Source of the DNA: Valencia hispanica
Taxonomy: Eukaryota > Chordata > Actinopteri > Cyprinodontiformes > Valenciidae
Assembly: GCA_963556495.2 (NCBI GenBank)
Contig: OY747717.1
Span: 2,277,501-2,341,500, forward strand
DNA: 64,000 nucleotides
Direction: 5' to 3'
The position numbers and the translations under genes were made by a program. A model generated the notes under the pieces. It saw only the letters and a list, made by a program, of their open reading frames with translations, was not told the origin of the DNA and did no database searches. Below are positions 22,661 through 33,311 of this stretch, piece after piece. Position 1 is the stretch's first letter, and the number at the start of each line of letters is the position of its first letter.

Positions 22661-24410
22661 CAGTGGTCCCCAACCTTTTTTTCACCACGGACCGGCCTTT
22701 AATGTGTGGCGGATAAACGATAACGGACCGCATAAAAACGGGTTATTTTACAGGTTATTATATTAAGGAGAAAAAATAAATAAAGTAAATAAAAACTGGT
22801 TATTTTTTAAATGGTAACAATAGACGTAAATCCAATGTGTATTCGCAGCTTTATTAACAGCGTCCTCCTAACATCGAGCAGACGACATAACACGAGTAAC
22901 ACTCAGCCCCCTAACGCTCACTGGTCGCCATGGTAACATCAAATCAAACTTTATTTATAAAGCGCTTTTCAAACCAAAACAAAGCTTCTCAAAGTGCTTT
23001 ACAGATTAAAAATGACCCACAACCCCCTCCTTCCCAAAACCCAAAAGTAAAAAACATCACCACAGCTATACCCCCCCCCCCCCCCCCCCATGCATAAAAG
23101 CAACAATAAACAACAGCACATTAACAAAAGCAGAACGGGCTGAGTACAGATGAACCAGGAAACGTCATCATGGGAGCCATCTACATCGGCAGCAGCAGAT
23201 CAACAGCAGCAGCCAAGGCACCGACCCAGGGAGCCCAGAGGAGGGAGGGCTGGTACCTCCACCCAAGCACCACCTGGAGAGCACCGAGGCAGCCACAGCC
23301 GACCACCGCCCCCGAGGCAGAGGGTTCTCACAGAGGAAACACTGGAAGGAAAACTAAAATAAGTTAAAATATTCAAATTAAAACAATTATGAGATATGAT
23401 CAAATAAAAATGGAAAGCAGATAAACAATAATTGATGAATAGCCAGCTAAAAGCTAAACTAAAAAGATTTCAATCAAATAAAACATGCAGAGCAATTAAA
23501 CAGATTTAATAAATAATAATCAGTTAAAAGCTAAGCTAAAAAGGTGAGTCTTGAGCCTGCTCTTAAAAACATGAACGTTCTCTGCGGCCCTGAGGTCCTC
23601 TGGCAGCCTGTTCCAGAGGTGAGGGCTATAAAACTGGAAAGACGCCTCACCATGAGTGTGTGTCCTGACTTTTGGGGTGACAAGGAGACGGCTGCAGAGG
23701 AGCGCAGAGACCGCGAAGGTTTATATGGTAAAAGCAGTTCAGAGAGATAAGAAGGCCCAAGACCATTAAGACACTTAAAAATTATTAAAATAATCTTAAA
23801 ATCGATCCTAAAACATACGGGGAGCCAATGCAGTGATTCTAAGACAGGTGTAATGTGCTCCCGCCTCCTGGTCTTCATCAGGACACGTGCTGCTGAATTT
23901 TGTAGCAGTTGTAAACCTGATAGACTCTTTTTGGGAAGAGCAGAAAGCAGGGCATTACAGTGATCAATCCTACTGGTGATAAAAGCATCAGCGTCTCCGT
24001 ATTGGCCCGAGAGAGAATGGGCCGGACTCTGTTGTTTTAATTTAACATGTAAACATCCCTTTAATAATTCAAGATTTAAGACAAAAACAAATACAAAGTG
24101 CATGAAAAATCTAACTCACCGCAATGCTGAATCAGTGAGAGCCTTGGGCCTTTTCACCTTTCCAGAAACGATCAAGAGACATTTGTTTTCTATCTAGCTT
24201 GTGGGATTAATTTTAGCGGTAACCATCACGTGACCAATACACGCCTCTTGACGTGTCAAGACTGAGCTATGTAACGGGGATATCCGGTCATTTTTCAAAA
24301 TAAAACAGCGGTCACCCTCAGATAATAAATAAAATGGAAATACTGTAAGTTATTTATTCTTCATGTGTGGCCCGTGGCCCAGTAACACATGACCGGTCCG
24401 TGGACCACCG
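22661..24410. mobile_element. hAT-like element with CAGTGGTCC ends, hosting an L2 LINE
   Basis: Left end CAGTGGTCCCCAACC...CACGGACCGG; right end, on the other strand, CGGTGGTCCACGGACCGG. The 8-bp flanks GTCTAGAT and ATGTAGAT agree at 6 of 8 bases, and flanking Tc1 sequence continues across the gap, which fits an insertion into Tc1. No transposase seen. The middle is taken up by a minus-strand L2. Confidence 0.72.
22942..24010 (-). mobile_element. L2-type LINE, 5'-truncated
   Basis: On the minus strand 23531-24010 encodes ITSRIDHCNALLSALPKKSL, LQLLQNSAARVLMKTRRREH, LESLHWLPVCFRIDFKI, the L2-type reverse-transcriptase C-terminus, then a 3' UTR containing a poly-C run (23073-23090) and the tail near AAGTTTGATTT (22941). 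Several lesions. It lies inside the hAT-like element. The 5' boundary is approximate. Confidence 0.88.
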
Positions 24411-24562
24411 ATGTAGATCAAAGCAGGCAGATGGGTTGGAATGGCCTAGTCAAAGTCCAGATCTAAGTCAAAATCTGTGGGAAGACTTGAAAGCTGAAGT
24501 TCTCCATCCAGTCTGACGATCAGCTGGACCTGCAGAGAAAGCCGGTTCTGCAAAGTTCTGAC

Positions 24563-24966
24563 CAGGGATGTGTATTGGTAAAAATCTGGTGATACCACAT
24601 GTATCGCGATACATGGGGGACGATACGATATATTACGATACTTTGAGTAAGATTGTGATTTTTAAAACTGAAATTAACTGTAGAAAAACTGTCCCATCTT
24701 TCTAAACACTCCAACCCGTTTCATACTTTAACATCCAGTTTTATTACTAGATCTAGTTGATCCACTGGAACAAAGAAGGTGAAAACAGCCACAAACTACC
24801 AGTTATACTTTTAATTTAACTCCAAAATGACTTTCATCATTGATGGTTCCATTCAAATCCTGGAAGAAGAAAAAAATCTTATTATTTTTTTCTTGAAAAT
24901 CGATTCAATATGGGAATAATAAATTATCGCGATATATCGGTGTATCGATGTTTTCTTACATCCCCA
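24563..24966. mobile_element. hAT-like MITE (family 1, copy 2)
   Basis: 404 bp, CAGGGATGTGTATTGGTAAA at the left and TTCTTACATCCCCA at the right, flanked by an exact 8-bp duplication GTTCTGAC (24555-24562 and 24967-24974). Same family and orientation as 4555-4930. It lies near the 3' end of the old Tc1 element. Confidence 0.92.
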
Positions 24967-25030
24967 GTTCTGACTCAGGGGGGCTGAAGACAGATGCACT
25001 CCACACTTTTCAGATTTTGTTCTGTCTATA

Positions 25031-25784
25031 AAATCCTAGTAAAATACCATAAAACTTCCTGCTTTAATTCCTCCAACCCTGCAGATTTGCACCTCCCACT
25101 TAAACATAGACCCAAACAGAACAACTGTGGATCAGAACCACCTTAAAGGACGTCTGGAAGGAGGTCCGGTCCATGACCCATAACAACAGACTGCTACAGA
25201 ACAGTAGTGGACTCCAGCGCTAAAGGGTTCTGTTAGTCGGTGACAGCTGTGTGTACATGTGGAGCGGCGCCAGTCCTGATAAATCACACAGTGGAGCAAA
25301 TATCGACTCGTGGTTCTGGTTCTGTGGACTCACCCACGCAGAGCGGCGCGCCGACTGAAGCGTCTCTCCTCAGAGACACGATGATTTGCTTCTGCAAACC
25401 GAACACGTCAGAACCGGCGGATATTTGAAGAGAAGAAATCTGCTCGCAGCTGCTCCAGAATGTGGGAGAACAACGGAACCGCTCCGACTCAGAGGGAATC
25501 AGAGATGTGGAGCTCTGTGGTTTCCTGAGCCGAGGGTCTGAAGATGTCTTTCATCAGTTTCCAGGCGGACTGAGTCGAATAACTGGAGAAAAACATGAAA
25601 GAAATTGGTTGGAAACGTGCAGCACTGAAGATGGACTGATTTACATCCAGATGAAAGCATCAGAAATACATTAAAGATACTAAAGGAGAAAGAAACACTG
25701 AAAATGATCTTTTCACTATTAGACAGTTTTTTGTTTTGTTTTTTAAACAGTTCAAAAACATCTGAAGGCCGTCCATCATTTTTA
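25031..25784. other. neogenin intron, no gene seen
   Basis: No supported gene or repeat. Confidence 0.45.
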
Positions 25785-26130
25785 CAGATTAGCATTCACA
25801 CCTCCGCTTGGTGCAAACGCAGATATTTTCAACTTTACGCACGGAGTACAAGTAGCCAAGTCGATCAAAAACAGATTCCCATGAGAGCATCTGAGGCATC
25901 ATCTCAGACCTGGAGACTGTAGCATCTCGCTAACCGGGAGCTGACGGCGTGTTGGAGAGTTACTGAGGCTACGTGCCAACCACCGGTGCATGCTGGGGGA
26001 TTTCCTCCCGCTGAAGCGATAGCTTGTGGGTCAGGAAACGGCTCGTTCAGAGAGTCTTTCTGACTTCTGATCACTTCAACTGGAGAAATGTTCCCTGATT
26101 TCCAAACTTTGGCTGAAGTGGCGCTTTTTG
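25785..26130. repeat. dispersed element, inverse copy of 41620-42010
   Basis: Shared words in reverse order and strand: ATTCCCATGAGAGCATCTGA, CGGGAGCTGACGGCG, GAAATGTTCCCTGATTTC. Non-coding in both places. The ends were not resolved, so the element class is unknown. Confidence 0.65.
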
Positions 26131-27678
26131 AAGGAGTCATGACCTGTAATTTCCACTTTTCCATGAGAAAAAACGTATGTTATGATTGCCTAACGGTTAT
26201 ACACTGGCCGGGATGCCGATAGCGTTTGAAGCATTTGTTTACCCACTGGGTTCGTCAACCAGCCCACGCGCACTCAAATACGCAATGTTAAATTTCTGGC
26301 TGTCTTGACGTCAAGTCGGCGCAGGATATACCATATATGGACATCGCAGACCTATGCTGCAGGAAGCCCCGCCCCTCTCCCCCTCATATTCAGTCGAGCG
26401 CCGCCATTACTGAATTCCGATTCAAAGTACGAACTCGAACTCCGTTTGGAAAAAGGGGCCATTCCAACAATCAGAGACTTGCCTGCGATTGAAACGGTAA
26501 GGCTGTGTTTTTATTGCTCTGCTGTGTGTAACAAACAGCAGCTAACTGCTAATGCAGCTATTGTATGCTAGCGGGAGTAGTAGCTTTGAGGACAACACGG
26601 GTAATGGCTGCTACTTTGCAAACATCAAATGAGCTTGAATGCCACCAATCAACGCGTCCCTCATTTGCATTATTACAATGCCCGTCCATGACAGCCAAAA
26701 TATCACATCAGATCTCACGAGACAATAATGCCTTCAGAAACAAGGATCAGAGGAGCTCTGTGTTTGTTTTTTTCACTTTTTTTTTTTTTAGAAGGGCCTG
26801 AAAGACTATAATAGAGCGTGGGTATCCAAGGTAATACTAGGTTACTAGGAGTCCTTTAATATCCAGTCTCCAGGACAACATCTAAACCCCCATGAGAAGT
26901 CATCTGTCGGAGGCAGAAACCCAAAACCTCATGACAGCAATCGCACTATTAGATTACGAACAAACAGGCGATCATTTTAGCTCCATGTTGAGCAGGAGGA
27001 AGAACTGTTTGTTTCTTCAGTGCAATCGTTTCATTTCATTGTTTATATGTAGTTCTCTGTTCATCTTGTTGGGATTCAATATTATTTAAAATGAGTGGAG
27101 ATAAATACTATTGAATATGTTATCGTTTTATAAATTGACCGGTAAAAATAGATCATGATCCCGATGTTTTTCACCCCGTCTGTCAAAATGACGGACAATA
27201 AAAATATCTAGCGCCACCTCTGGTCCACACAAAGACTAGGATCAGCCTCACAGAGACCATTGAACTCTCCTCCACAGTCGGGGCGAAGGGGAAAAAACAG
27301 TTAAGTAAAGTAAAGTAAAAAAAAACGTTTTTATCTCCGGCTGAAACGGCACAGGTGTTTTTTTTGTTTTTCTCTTATGCTGTGAATTGTTGATGGGAAC
27401 CAGAATGTTTTTGTTGTGGATGTAATCTTCAGTCTGATGGTCTTAATGCCTGAAGACGTTTTTTTATGGGGACCAACTATATTCGGTTCCAGTGTCAGAG
27501 CAGAAGGAGCTCCAAACCAAGAACCCATGAACTGCACACAAAAAAAACCACCCCAATCATTCAGTTTATTTCCAAACCAATCTCAATCCTGACTGATGAG
27601 GTTCTGCTCAGTGATTCTGCTGCTGTTTTCTCTCCTTGTTCTGCTCCTGGCTGATCTTCTCTTCCCTTCGCCTTCCAG
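26131..27678. other. neogenin intron, no gene seen
   Basis: Contains several short open frames without domains. Part of it (26200-27200) may be a further inverted-repeat element, but no ends could be matched. Confidence 0.4.
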
Positions 27679-27741
27679 GTCGAGGAGAACACGCCTTCTG
27701 GCCGTCTGACACCAACCCGATCGACAGGAGCAGCATCAACG
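27679..27741 (+). CDS. neo1: neogenin 63-nt exon (extracellular juxtamembrane linker)
   Basis: Between a TTCCAG acceptor (ends 27678) and a GT donor (27742) the sequence reads GRGEHAFWPSDTNPIDRSSIN. This resembles the neogenin linker with its W-P-x-D-T-N-x-I-D-R-S pattern and differs from DCC at this place, which is the main reason for calling neogenin. It is phase 1 at both ends and 63 nt long, so it too could be skipped in frame. It stands alone between introns of about 14 kb and 21 kb, both filled with transposable elements. Confidence 0.92.
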
Positions 27742-28506
27742 GTAACAGAACCGCATCTTCTCTGCTTCCTCAGAAATAAGATCATTAATCGGCCCGATGC
27801 CAGAACAACGGGGGGCCCCCGGGTCTCTCAGGACCCCGGCTGGTTGTGTTTGAGTTAGTTTTATTATTCTGATGCGTTATTGGCTGATCAGAGGCTGGTG
27901 GTTGTTTCTTCTTTAATCGCTGGTGCTCAGCCATGTCTGAACTTTACTTAATGACTCGCCTTGTTCTGCTGAGGAGCTGATTTACCCTTCGTTAGGATCT
28001 CTCTCCTGTTTGTTGTCGCCTCGCTTCTAGCTGGAAAATTAAATTAGATTCACAATCACACCATCAATCAGCGCTTCTATAAACTCGTCTTTATGGAGAA
28101 AAACTGATTAAAGCATGGGGGCTGGTATTTATTTACATAAAGCTCCATCTTCCAGTTTTATTCTGATGAAAACAACACAGTTATCTTCTGTGTAATTTAG
28201 GGGGGAAAATATGGGGGAAAAATATGAAAATATGACTGGCAGGTGATATAAAATGGATTATTATTTACTCATTATTTCTCACTAATTCTAGTGTTTCAGT
28301 GTCTCCTTGAAAAACTCTTAATGTATTTTATTTTAACTATGACCAATATTGCAAAGATAACTTTTTAATTTTTCCTGCAGGAAATCTTAAAACAGTAGAA
28401 ACTGCTATTATTATTTTAAAGTTTGTCCACATCCAGACAGATTCAGAATGACACATAGTGGCTGAAACTCAAAAAATCTGATCGTTTTGTGGACGCTGTT
28501 ACTAAG
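27742..28506. other. neogenin intron, no gene seen
   Basis: AT-rich; nothing recognised. Confidence 0.45.
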
Positions 28507-28871
28507 CATGGGCGGTTCTAGACAGATGCCAACGGGGGCCAGTGCCCCCGTAGAACTGATCCTGGCCCCTCTTATGGCCCCTGTACTACAGAAATAATAC
28601 TAAATCAGTTTTTCAAGATGACTTAGGACAGAAACCATAACTAAATTATCTGTTGGACCGATTTAATTTCTTACCTTTAAAGTTTTATTTTAACAGTGAG
28701 TTAAAAATTAATGTGTTGAACTTTTAGCTTCAGCCATATTGAGTTTCATCTGCTGGATCAGGAGCCACAAGAGTCCCTTTGGCTCATTTAATATATTAAA
28801 CGATGACATATTGAAATTTTGTTTCATTCTTTTGTTTTGTGCCCCCATGAACAAACTCTGGCCCCACCCTG
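28507..28871. repeat. dispersed GGGGCCAGTGCCCCC-containing element
   Basis: GGGCGGTTCTAGACAGATGC at the left, an internal GGCC/GGGGCC-rich core, and CTCTGGCCCCACCCTG at the right resemble a known type of fish dispersed repeat. No clean inverted ends or duplication. Confidence 0.4.
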
Positions 28872-29149
28872 GTAAATTTGGTCTGTTCCTGTTCACTGTT
28901 CCTAAGTGAAAAAGACTCAATTTTACCAATATCCCTGTACTTTCGGTAGGAACACCCGAGTTCTGTCCAACCCAATACACCCCCACTTGGAGACTGCTGG
29001 AACAGCATTTACCTTGCCAAAATAGAGTCCGTTTAACATCAGCAGGGACCAAGAGGGTGCCGACCAAGAAAGAAGCTCCTGGGGCTAAATCAACGGCCAT
29101 ATGGACAAGCCAAATGTCCGTGTTTCAGACATAAGAACATTGCAGTACA
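28872..29149. other. unassigned stretch next to L2 3' junction
   Basis: A minus-strand open stretch here reads across the junction with the L2 element, but no domain was recognised and it is not called a gene. Confidence 0.35.
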
Positions 29150-29159
29150 ATGAACCCCC

Positions 29160-32043
29160 GCCTATTAGCAGCTCTACACTCATCAGGAAGTCTGTTCCAG
29201 ATAAGGGGAGCATAGAAACTGAAAGCTGCTTCTCCAGGTTTAGTTCTGAGTCTAGGGATGTTTAGTAGGCTGGAGTTGGAGGACCTGAGTGGTCTTGGTG
29301 GTTGGTACCGTGACAACAGGTCTTCAACATACTTTGGTGCTAAGCCATGTAATGATTTATAAACTAGTAGGAGCATTTAGAAGTCTATTCTCTGAGCTAC
29401 AGGGAGCCAGTGTAAGGACTTTAGAACTGGGGTGATGTGCTCTACTTTCCTCGTTCTAGTGAGGAACACAACCAGCAGCGTTCTGGATCAGCTGCAGCTG
29501 TCTGATTGACTTTTTAGGCAGACATGTGAAGACGCTGTTGCAGTAATCAATCCGACTAAAGATAAACGCATGGATGAGTTTTTCTTGGTCGTGTTGCAAC
29601 ATCAGTCCTTTAATCCTAGAAATGTTCTTCAGGTGATAGAAGGCTGACCTTGTTATTACCTTTATGTGACCCTGGAGGTTCAGGTCTGAGTCCATCACTA
29701 CACCTAGATTTCAGGCCTGATCAGTAGTTTCTAGCTGTATTAACTGAAGCTGTGTGCTGACTGTTGATCGTTCCTCCTTGGGTCCAAAAATAATTACTTC
29801 AGTTTTGTTTCTATTCAGCTGGAGAAAGTTATGGCACATCCATCCATTTATTTGGTCAATGCATTGATTTAGGGTTTGAATGGATTCAGAGTCACCTGGT
29901 GGCATTGTAATGTAGAGCTGAGTGTCATCCGCGTAGTTATGGTAGCTAATGTTATTGGTCAGTGCTGTGGTGAGCACGGAAACCAGACTGAAAAACATCA
30001 AAACGGTTTGTCATTGTTAGGAAGCTATTTAACTGCTGAAACTCAGCTTTTTCAATAATCTTACTGATGAATTGAAGATTAGAGATTGGCCTGTAGTTCT
30101 GCATTAACGTGTTTTCCAGATTTTTCTTCTATAGCAGTGGTTTAATAACTGCTGTTTTTAAAGCCTGAGGGAAGACACCTGACAGGAGGGATGAGTTCAC
30201 TATTTGAACAAGATCAGACACAATAACAGGAAGAACTTTCTTTAGAAAAGCTGTGGGTAGGATATCAAGACAGCAGGAGGAGGAGCTTAATTGGATAATG
30301 ATTTTTTCAAGGCTGTTCTGGTTTAATTTGTGGAATTCAGACATTTTCTCTACATTGTTGTTGATTGGGGATGGCACTTGTTGTGGGTTCGATATTGAGG
30401 TAAAGATTGACCATCTAATTGTTAGAATCTTTTCAGTGAAAAAGCTGGCAAATTCATTGCAGGCCCTGGTAGAGTTTAGTTCTGGGGCTACTGTCACTAA
30501 AGGATTAGTTAGTCTTTCCACTGTTGCAAACAGAGTCCGTGCATTATTAATGTTTCTGTTGATGATTTCAGAAAAGAACGATTCCCTAGCATCTTTTATA
30601 GTTAGCTGATATTTATTCAGTCTCTCTTTGTAGATCTCACAGTGAACCTGGAGTCGAGTTTTCTGCCATTTTCTCTCGGCTCGTCGACACTCTGTTTTTT
30701 CATTACATACCAGTGAATTACAACTCCACAGAGACTTCTTTCTACCTGAGACTACTTTCACCTTAGTCAGAGCAATGGAATCCATGATGTCTGAGATTTT
30801 CACAAGGAAATTATCTACCAGCTTATTTAGTGAGTTTGAGTTGGGAGATAAGGGGTATGTGGTGGAAGGGTAAATACGTTTAAAGGTTTCTACTGAACTG
30901 TCCCCTAGAAAACGCTTTTTTACAGTGGTCTTTCTGTGGCTGGATAATTTAGCAGAGATGGTACTTTCAAAGAAAATAAGGGAAATCATCAGATAATGCA
31001 ATATTAATTACAGAGATGTTGGAAATATTTAAACCTTTGCTGATGATTAAGTCCAGAGTGTGTCCTTTATTGTGTGTTGGTTGTTTGACATGCTGGGTCA
31101 GGCCGAAGTTGTGGAGAGTATCATCTAATGTTTTTGCTTGTCTATCTTGGGGGTTGTCGGTATGGATGTTAAAATCCCCCACAATGATTAGTTGGTCATA
31201 GTCGATACATATTACAGAAAGAAGGACATTGAAATCATTAAAGAAGTTAGAGTTAAGTTTTGGTGGTTTATATAAACTTAGAAATAAAGCTTTGTTAGGC
31301 TCATTTATCTGGGTGGCTAGGTATTCCAAAGAATCAAACGTGCCCAGGGTTACCTTTTTAAAGTTCATTGAGTTGTGAAAAATGGTGGCTACACCTCCAC
31401 CTCGTCTGTGTTTTCTGCTCTCGCTTAAGGAATTGTAATTTGGAGGAGTAGATTCTATCAATGCAGTTGCTTCGTTATTTTCATCTAGCCAAGTCTCTGA
31501 TAAAAAAAGGCCGTGTAAATTATTGTCAGTGATGAAGTCATTGATAAGAAAAGACTTCCCGGATAGAGATCTAATGTTTAATAAAGCTAACTTAAGTATT
31601 GTGATGATGGGCAGCTGAACCTTCTGACAGGCTATCAATTTGAGATTTTGTTTAATATGAGAGCGTGTGGTTAACGGTTTATGTTTCCTGCTGCTGATAA
31701 TCACTGAAATCCTAAACTCAGGGATGTCAGGCGAGTTCTGGGAGATGGTAGGGGTAGATTTACTGCCCGGTTCCCTCAAATATCAAATATCTGTAATAAT
31801 CAGTGGGGGGAAGCTCCCAGGCTTATTGACACTAGTCCCAGGCGTTTGGTGTAGTCTAAGTTTAGGTGTTAATTGTGTCCCAAATTTGAATTGCTCGTTC
31901 AGTCTGTCTGTAAAGTTTCTAAATGGAGAATCATTTGATGTGGCTGAGTCACAGGAAGATGAAGACTTAATCTCTGATGGTTGCTTATCTGTTCGGTCCT
32001 GTGGCGTCATCATGACTTGCTGTTTTTGTTCTTTGATATCCAA
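29160..32043 (-). pseudogene. L2 LINE ORF2: endonuclease and deleted reverse transcriptase
   Basis: Starts MDIKEQKQQVMMTPQDRTDK just after ORF1. An in-frame TGA (31783-31785) precedes the AP endonuclease, which shows LALLNIRSLSGK, LFLSETWLDE, GGGVATIF, IIVGDFNIH, KGHTLDLIISKG and ALSDDF in place of the usual S-D-H. A frameshift near 30980 leads to LIFFESTISAKL and the linker up to TAVIKPLL, then a stop, NYRPISNLQFISKIIEKAE and [14 protein letters not shown]. The sequence then jumps with a frame change to [15 protein letters not shown], so the palm region carrying the first catalytic Asp and the PQGS block is deleted (about 29955). The C-terminal part follows with more stops. Not functional. 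Confidence 0.9.
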
Positions 32044-32045
32044 GG

Positions 32046-33086
32046 TCAGTTTTTGGGAGCAAGTTTTGCTTTCTGATTTTGATAAGAAAAAATGTTTGCT
32101 GCTAACAGCCTTACTCCGGCCTTGTTAAGATAAGGTTGGCCTGCTTTGAACAGATGATTAGCACTTCCAAATACTTTGAAATTATTAATAAATGTGAACG
32201 ACTTCTCAGCTGATTGTTTCTTGAACCATTTATGGAGCATGCGGAGTCTGCTAAATCTTTCATCATTCTCTTCAGGGACTGGTCCGCTGATGAGGATGTT
32301 TACGTTAAGTCCATCAAGTCTCTGTAGGAGATCAGAAAAGTCTGTCTTCAGAATCTCTGATTGTCTCATCGCGATATCTGCTGATCCATCGTGAATGACG
32401 AGTTTTTCCAAAGTAGGATGTTGGTCCAAGATTTTCTGGATTTTTTCTGATATTTCTCTCACTGTATTTTTGTAGCAGCTATAAACTTTGGTGTTCTTGC
32501 TACAAAAAGCCTCAATTCCATTAATTGATCCATCTTGTATGATAATAATCTTTCCTGGGGGGGCTCTTACTTTGTTATGTGTCCGTTTGATGCGACTGGG
32601 TTTCTCCTGGTGGCTATGACTGGTCCCGGGGGCTGCGTCATCTTTCAGGGAACTCAGGGCTGTGAATCTTTTTTTAAGTGGGAATCCAAGTGGAGTAATA
32701 TCTCTTGTTTTTGGCTGAAACCTCTTTTGTTTACTTTTAGCAGAAGCGGCAGGTCTGGGTTCAGAGCTTTCTCTGTGCCGGAGTTTCTTTTGTTTTTTCT
32801 TCCTCGGAGAACAGGCTGTGGTTGATGATTCCGTGCGTTTTAATGCTGGCCAGTCTTCATTAGAGTGCGGAGTTCTGCCCGTAAGACGTCTGTTTGCTGA
32901 GGGAGTAGCATTGTCCGGTGTTTTGCCTGTGACATGGTTAGACCGATGTAACACCGGGCTGCGAGGCTGTTCCTTCGTGTGTGTATTCAACGGTAAAGTT
33001 GTATCGTTTCCATAATCAGCGTGGACATCAAAATTAATTTCCAGACGACGTAGCTTCGTTTCAATGCCCTCAATTCTGTGGAGCAA
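32046..33086 (-). CDS. L2 LINE ORF1 protein with SGNH-esterase-like domain
   Basis: 346 codons, open throughout. The N-terminal half is basic (SPRKKKQKKLRHRESSE) and probably binds RNA. From about residue 178 comes the ORF1 esterase domain of L2/CR1-type LINEs: KIIIIQDGSINGIEAF, LEKLVIHDGSADIA, NILISGPVP, RFSRLRMLHKWFKK, FINNFKVFG and GQPYLNKAGVRLLAANI. Against the usual family blocks (GDS near the start, G.ND in the middle, D-x-x-H near the end) it reads DGS, DGSAD and GQPYLN, so the Ser nucleophile block is altered and the closing Asp and His are missing. Fold likely kept, esterase activity unlikely. An in-frame start upstream of residue 1 cannot be excluded. Confidence 0.85.
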   Translation of the reverse strand: MLHRIEGIETKLRRLEINFDVHADYGNDTTLPLNTHTKEQPRSPVLHRSNHVTGKTPDNATPSANRRLTGRTPHSNEDWPALKRTESSTTACSPRKKKQKKLRHRESSEPRPAASAKSKQKRFQPKTRDITPLGFPLKKRFTALSSLKDDAAPGTSHSHQEKPSRIKRTHNKVRAPPGKIIIIQDGSINGIEAFCSKNTKVYSCYKNTVREISEKIQKILDQHPTLEKLVIHDGSADIAMRQSEILKTDFSDLLQRLDGLNVNILISGPVPEENDERFSRLRMLHKWFKKQSAEKSFTFINNFKVFGSANHLFKAGQPYLNKAGVRLLAANIFSYQNQKAKLAPKN

Positions 33087-33311
33087 TTTTTAAAAATCCT
33101 CAGCTGAGCAAAAAGCCATGTTGATAAGTCCATAAAAAAGTAATCCAAGAAGAGATCCGGTCCAATACAGTAACTCCAGGGGCTGGGTAGATAAATTAAC
33201 TAAGGAAAAGTTAAGAAAAGAAAACAAGAAAACCAAACAGAAAAGAAAATAGTGAACGGATCTGGTGAGAGACAGATAGCAGCTGCTCCTCCTTCAGCAG
33301 TCAGGGTTGCG

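Larger units (their letters stand above)
20310..25030 (+). mobile_element. old Tc1-like transposon broken into pieces by nested insertions
   Basis: Tc1-like sequence is found at about 20310-20678 (CCCAAAGGTATTCAG end, then transposase DNA encoding LVQFKAGSGT and PGHGRPPEPTGEL), at 22640-22660, at 24419-24562 (encodes [10 protein letters not shown], part of the last catalytic block) and at 24975-25030 (GGGGGCTGAAGACAGATGCA end). The gaps hold an LTR-linked unit, a hAT-like element and a MITE. The transposase has many lesions and is dead. Confidence 0.72.
29150..33305 (-). mobile_element. near-complete two-ORF L2-type LINE, 3' end missing, RT core deleted
   Basis: The 4.1-kb minus-strand element has a 5' UTR (33087-33305), ORF1 with an esterase-like domain, and ORF2 with an AP endonuclease, reverse transcriptase pieces and C-terminus. 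Order and spacing are those of an L2-type element. The 3' end is lost: coding similarity stops near 29160 just after WNRLPDECRAA. A related plus-strand 3' fragment begins only 7 bp beyond its 5' end, head to head. Confidence 0.9.

Noticed and set aside
21886..22733. Several open frames antisense to the LTR-linked ORF
   Set aside because: They reflect the GC-rich 126-bp and 42-bp tandem repeats read on the other strand.
28708..29100. 130-codon minus-strand open frame beside the L2 3' junction
   Set aside because: No domain recognised, it overlaps a dispersed non-coding repeat at its C-terminal side; chance reading is more likely.
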